64,000 bases of DNA, taken from the NCBI RefSeq assembly GCF_029168945.1, contig NC_083602.1:26337323-26401322 (forward strand). Direction: 5' to 3'. This document shows, piece after piece, positions 59,201 to 64,000 of the stretch. The position numbers were made by a program, and so were the translations under genes. Under the pieces are notes generated by a model. That model was not told where the DNA came from. It ran no database searches and saw nothing but the letters and a program-made list of their open reading frames with translations. Numbering within the stretch: position 1 is the first letter of the stretch; every line of letters begins with the position of its first letter. This stretch comes from Cannabis sativa. Taxonomy: Eukaryota > Streptophyta > Magnoliopsida > Rosales > Cannabaceae.

Positions 59201-60147
59201 AAAGAAATTTTATTTTTAACTTGTTCAATAAAATTTGAGTTTTCTACATTGCTTCTTGGTGGTGGATGAACTAGTCGATATTTGGATTCACTTGGTTTAG
59301 AAGGTTTACTTAGTTGTGGTCCAGAAGATGTTAAAGGTGTTTTACTCTCTTTTGATATTGGCTTTCTGCTTGTGTGATCCAATTTAGGAAAAACACGCTC
59401 TTCTTTTCCAACTGACAGAAACCTTTCAGGTTCTTTACCAGATTTCATACCCTTAACCTCCCCTTCCTGCTGAACAGAAAACCACCCACCAAAATAAAAT
59501 AACAGAAAAAGTTAAAGTAACGAGCAAAAATAGTCACAGTCATACTAATTCTATACTAGCACTAGTTAATAAGGCAATGTGGCTGCACCATTTGAGCCTT
59601 TCTATCGAGGAACCTGTAGGAGCTTCAAGTGAAGTTAACATCTATATAATCTAGGATGATTGTTAAAAAGGGTTTCTACATATAACTAACTGTACAGAGA
59701 TCCATTTAAACTCAATGAAGTACACTAAGTCATTAAGCTGAGATAAATTCATTTCAAAAGCCTGCCCCCTCTGTTTTCATTTCTTCATTCCTTATATCAA
59801 AAAAGTTAACTTGCCCGAGTATGGAGCTAAATAAGTTGGAGTAAAACTTTGGCAACAAACTAGTATGCAGCTACAAAATCATCAATGCTTTTATTGAACT
59901 ATACAAACCAGTTCCTTATAACTCATCATACACAATGGCCAAATATGAAAAGTAGAGTAATAACCTTACTGTCATCCTTCTGCTCAAAATATGCATCCAC
60001 TAGAGCACGGTAGTTCTCCTCTGCAATAAATTCCAAATTATCCCCATACACTTTCAACAGATTTTTATATACAGGTATGACCTCTTCATCAGGAATTCCT
60101 AAACCTCTTGTCACAGTCAAGGCTTCATTCATGTGATTGTGAGCCAT
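56211..60147 (-). CDS. SUVR4: SUVR4-like histone-lysine N-methyltransferase (WIYLD + pre-SET + SET + post-SET)
   Basis: Seven minus-strand coding exons (60147-59965, 59466-59049, 58220-57577, 57437-57175, 56782-56716, 56571-56521, 56420-56211) join to 1836 nt, 611 residues. Residues 1-61 are a WIYLD domain, the ubiquitin-binding N terminus of plant SUVR1/2/4. A basic Ser/Pro-rich linker follows. Pre-SET (about 306-415) has the expected cysteine cluster, CCSSCSGDC and CGCDMKCGN. The SET domain (416-545) carries GKGWGVR, FVCEYIGE, NVSRFINH (495-502), DPNL and ELTWDYG. Post-SET is CSCGSPNC (560-567). These enzymes methylate histone H3 lysine 9 in the nucleus and silence transposons. The first junction uses a weak AAG/GTTATT donor chosen to keep frame. 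About 40 residues after post-SET are unusual. SUVR4 is a family-level assignment. Confidence 0.87.
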
Positions 60148-61780
60148 TTATAGGGGTCAGTAACTATCAATCAGCTTGGAATTTGAGCAGTACGTGATTC
60201 TTAAGATTCCATGACCCTGCAACTGCCTGCATTTACTGGGGTTTGTAAGAATGATATACAAATCTCCAAACATGATTCAAAATAGCCCAACTAAACTCAT
60301 TGAAGCTCGTGTGTTAGAACCCAAAAATAAAAAGCTTAAACAGAAGGTAAGTTCATGTCCGGTATTCGATTTAAATCCAATTTCATGATTTGAAACACAA
60401 CATAACAAAACAGGCTATAAGGAAAGTGTTTAGTGGCCATTTTTTGAACCAAATATCTGAAAAACTCACTCTAAAACAACTTTAAAATTTGAAAACGTAA
60501 ATTTCACGTTCTCTAACCGTTATTATCTTTTCGACTTCCTCCTCCATAATTCCTTTCTCCAATTCAAAATCTATTCATTGCTCTCACCCGCACTGGAGTA
60601 GCTCCATTCATGAACAGCGACTAGAGAGGGAAAGCAACGATTTTCAGTACAAGCTCCCACGGCGATGACTGAATTAGGGAGATTCGAGAGCCTGAGTTTC
60701 AGTATTTGGGCCGCCTATTGGTTGCTCACGGCGGCCGGCGAGTGGAGAATGGCGTTGGCCGTGAGCGAGAAAAAGGGAAAGATAGAATAAACGGGAGGAG
60801 TGGGTGTTTTTGTGATTTTTATAACCTCCGCGGGTTAAAAACAAATTTCTAAAATTCTAATTTGGCCACAATATCTTATATATCATTTCATCTTTGCCCT
60901 TCCTTAATATTTTATTGAATAAAAGGATTTTCCATATTCAAATGAATTGATTTTCCAATTCCAGTCAACCAAGGAGAGAAAATATAGCTTAAAAACCAAC
61001 TCAACAAAGCAGTATCATTTTTCAGTTTTCAAATATATATTTTCAATCACACCTTTCAGATTCTCAGCTTAAATACATTCTATTCAAATCAATTATCTTT
61101 AATTTCAGATCTTAAAAAACTATTATTTGCTTTGATGGAGAATCATCAACATTATATTTTCAAACCGAAACATATTTTAGCTGAATTTTTCTGTTTTCCG
61201 AAAATCACTCCAAAAAATAAAAATAAAATTTAAGTGAACCCATATCTGAAAAAAAAAAAAAATAATGAAGCGACCTTAAGAATAAAGAAAAAAGAAAATA
61301 CTATTCAACTCCAATAATGTCTCATGCAATAATAAACAATAAAGAAAATACTGTAGAACAGAGCTCGATAAAAGCAGAAAAGTAATAGTTTTAAATTCAT
61401 AGCATGAATAAAAGAATAAAGACAAATGATCAATCAATCATTGTCATACAACACCAACTATATTTATATATAAAATCTTGAACATACTACCATGTAAAAC
61501 CATGTTTGGTTGGCGAGAAAAAACAAACGCATGCCTAAGAAACGATCAAAATTTCACGCAAGAAAAACCAAATACAAAACAATGAAAACAAGAACGAAAA
61601 TAACCTAGAAACATCGCTGAGAACCGAATGAAATTATTAATCGTCGCGATTAAATTTGTTTGGTTGCAAAGAAAATGTGGGAAAATCCTATTTTCCCTGC
61701 ATTGCATTTTCCCACCAAAAAGGGGGGAAAAAACGTAATGAGGTTTAAGGAAAGAGAACGTACACTTTACCAGAATGACG
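60148..61780 (-). promoter_or_regulatory. Upstream region and probable 5'-UTR exon of the SUVR4-like gene
   Basis: A minus-strand acceptor AAATGCAG at about 60228 and a donor CGG/GTGAGAG at 60587 would give a 5'-UTR intron of about 360 bp and a leader exon up to about 60780, where the DNA is locally GC-richer. Upstream DNA to 61780 is AT-rich without coding signal. The UTR structure is inferred from splice-site and composition patterns only. Confidence 0.4.
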
Positions 61781-62275
61781 TTTGAGCGATGAAGGAGAAG
61801 GAATATGAGGAGGTGATTTTCCGTATTGGCCGTTGCAGAGAGAGTGTACTCTCCGTCTCACCCAGATATTTTCAATTGGTACCTCTGTTTTCCAATTTCA
61901 TAATTTATTTTCTCTTTTCTTTAATTGTTTTTAAGGGAAGTTTTTACAATATTCTCATTATTCGGCTTATTTATACCGCATATCCTTAAACTATATAGGT
62001 TTTGGTAAGTTGATCCTTAAATTTTATTTTTTAACAAATTAATCCCCAAAATATATACTTTTTGGTAAATTTATTCTCAAACTTTATTTTTTAGTAAATT
62101 AGTTCTTAAATTTTTATTTTATTAGCAATATTAAATCATACTCTTAGATATTGATATTTTTATTATTTTTTTTTATTTTACTTACTTTAATTTATTTTTT
62201 GTTAAATTCAAATAATTTCATTTTTTTTTACAAATAAAGATGCATCTTATTCGTAACCGGACAATCATCTATTAA
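61781..62275. other. Gene-free AT-rich interval
   Basis: A repeated phrase of the form 'CTTAAA(C/T)TTTATTTTTTA(A/G)(C/T)AAATTA' occurs at about 62013-62040 and 62074-62103, a small local repeat. No gene was seen. Confidence 0.5.
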
Positions 62276-62783
62276 TGTAGTTTTTTGGTAATTCAAATAA
62301 AGATACAGGTAGTTATAATCAGCTCTAAGTTTCTTAGACAATTAGTTTTCACTTATGTTCATACACTCTTAAGCTTGGGTAGTTAAGTTTGTTACTCTTC
62401 TAGTTTATTGTTTTTCTATGTAAGCCTACATATAAAGGCATTTTAGGCTCTCATTTTATAGTAAGAGAGAGTAAGATCAATTTGGTTGGAGAGTGAAGAA
62501 ACATAGTGGAAGAGAGTGAATAGTACCGTCCAAGGTGTGTTCTTAGAGTACTCGAGTGAGAGAGTTGGGTTTCTCTTGTATTACTCCAGAGTTGTGTTCA
62601 TCACTATGCGTTTGTAACCTTGATCATGGAATAAATACAATGGATACCTGAGGGGGTAGCAGGAAGTAGGCAATTGGTCGAACCTGGATAAAAATTGTGT
62701 TCTTATTCTTTGCTTTAATTTCTTGTATTCTGTTGATTATTAATGTGATGTTTTGTCGAATTATGTGTTGTTGATTTACAACA
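62276..62783 (+). repeat. 5' LTR of a copia element
   Basis: The right end TTTACAACA is immediately followed by a Met-type primer site. A TATA box (ACATATAAAGG) lies near 62429, and a leader and polyadenylation-like AATAAATACAATGG near 62631. The left end is tentative because no partner LTR is in the window. Confidence 0.7.
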
Positions 62784-62784
62784 G

Positions 62785-62796
62785 TGGTATCAGAGC
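62785..62796 (+). promoter_or_regulatory. Primer-binding site (tRNA-Met) of the copia element
   Basis: TGGTATCAGAGC one base after the LTR end. Confidence 0.9.
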
Positions 62797-62881
62797 TTTG
62801 GTTTTGTAGGAAGGAGAATAAGCTTTCAAATTCGACACTTTAAAAACATCAAAGGTTCAAGAATTCAAGAAGCAGACAGCA

Positions 62882-62921
62882 ATGGCTTCATCATCAACAA
62901 GATTCGACCTTAAGAGGTTTG
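62882..62921 (+). pseudogene. Start of copia gag, interrupted
   Basis: ATG followed by MASSSTRFDLKRF, the usual opening of copia gag. After 13 codons the frame meets a foreign LTR end (TGTTGGAATT at 62922). Confidence 0.8.
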
Positions 62922-64000
62922 TGTTGGAATTATTTTACTAGGATCTTAGATTTACTAACAAGTATGTTATTAATATCCTAAATATGAACTTCTAAAACGA
63001 TATGAAATAAACACATATAAAGTATAAGAAACCTTATAGTGGTTGCAGCGGAATATAATGTCTCCTTCCACTCAAATCTCTAACCCTTGTATCCTTTCTG
63101 TAGCAGAGTATCACCAAGATCTGAGTCCGAATCTCCTTCTCTTGAAATTGGATTCTTCACAACCTTACACATTATGATTGAGTACTACTTGATGTGTGTG
63201 TGGGCACTCACTCTTTCACTACAGGCTCGGTTTAGAAGAGAGGAAGAGAGAGAGTATGGTTTCGGCTAGGGTTAGGAAGGAGGCTCAAATTTTTATTAGA
63301 ATGAGATGCATCATCTTTTCCCTTAAGCCATCACTATCTATTTATAGGAAACCACCTAGGGTTAGGTTAGATTTATTTGGCATTAAAATAATGGAAAAAA
63401 TAAATGGTAAATTACTATTAGAGTGGTCGGCCATGGGTTGGATATTGGGCCCCACTTTGCAATTTTGCCATTTTTCTCATTTTTCTTCTTATTTTCTCAA
63501 AAATGTCAATTTTCCAATTTAACCACTTAAATGTCAAATCTAATTATTTAATAACTGAAAATTAATTATTAAATAATATTGTCATTTAATATATTTATTA
63601 ATTAGACTTATCAAAGTCTCTTAATTAACAAATTAACCCTAGAAACTCTTTCTTCACAATTAAGTCCTTGCTTAGTGAAAATCAGAATCAATTAACTGAG
63701 TCTTACAAGTAATATTGTCTCAACTAGTATAGGGACCATGGGCCTATATATCTGAGCTTCCAATAAGCATACCCAGAATTTACCAAGTAAATTCACTGAC
63801 TTATTAATTCCTTGTTGCATCCACCATAGAAATTAGAATTGCACTCTCAGTTATATAGAACGCTCTATATGTCCATGATATAGATACGCTATCAGTTATC
63901 CATTGTTATAATCCCAATAATCAATGATCCTCTATAGATGATTTACATTGTATAGGGATTAAACTACCGTTACACCCTTCAATGTATTTTATCCTTAAAA
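62922..64000 (-). repeat. Copia-type LTR (minus), second copy of the 18.8-20.6 kb family, cut by window edge
   Basis: Begins at its TGTTGGAATT end directly inside the copia gag. It stays collinear with 18775-19890 to the window end, with short insertions and many substitutions. The far end and target duplication are outside the window. Confidence 0.8.

Overview
The window is nuclear DNA from a flowering plant, very probably a eudicot. The evidence is AT-rich intergenic DNA, GT-AG introns, plant-specific gene families (DUF26 plasmodesmal protein, GH28 polygalacturonase, WIYLD/SET methyltransferase, PDR-type ABC transporter fragment) and a dense load of plant LTR retrotransposons and MITEs. The species cannot be fixed from the sequence alone.

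Four apparently functional host genes are visible. A single-exon C2-domain gene lies at 4782-5906 (-). A two-exon DUF26 plasmodesmata-located-type protein lies at 10623-11626 (+). A six-exon GH28 polygalacturonase lies at 12790-14700 (-). A seven-coding-exon SUVR4-like histone methyltransferase lies at 56211-60147 (-). For the three spliced genes the exon lengths were checked to keep the frame throughout. They are unrelated and form no cluster or operon.

The rest is mostly nested mobile DNA. (1) 1-4028: a copia RNase H pseudogene and 3' LTR, split by a 3.2 kb CACTA element (TSD CGA) whose gene joins a CACTA transposase-associated domain to a Gln-rich repeat protein. (2) 4278-4495: a hAT MITE with an exact 8-bp TSD. 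(3) 6.9-9.4 kb: a LINE 3' end, an ABCG exon fragment and a copia RT fragment. (4) 16.5-20.6 kb: a Cassandra-type 5S-bearing LTR and two related long LTRs. (5) 21627-27790: a complete chromovirus with one open 1565-codon polyprotein and two 704-bp LTRs differing at three sites, inserted into an unidentified repeat rich in a GTCAACTTGGGC palindrome. (6) 28851-32985: a solo LTR on the minus strand split by a solo LTR of the same family on the plus strand, each with an exact 5-bp TSD. (7) 35.5-39.4 kb: an Athila-type remnant holding a non-autonomous LTR element. (8) 40435-54956: a 14.5 kb Tat-lineage Ty3/gypsy element (TSD GTTAA) with damaged gag-pol, a third solo LTR inside its RNase H, and a spliced antisense gene between pol and the 3' LTR. 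It sits inside a Mutator-type MITE that has a second full copy at 55628-56027. (9) 62276-64000: the 5' end of a copia element, interrupted at its gag start by a copy of the 18.8-20.6 kb LTR.

I found no tRNA gene, CRISPR array or bacterial-type system. The strongest candidates for new biology are the CACTA Gln-rich fusion gene, the antisense gene of the Tat element, the palindrome-rich repeat, and the solo-LTR family with its shifting tandem repeats.
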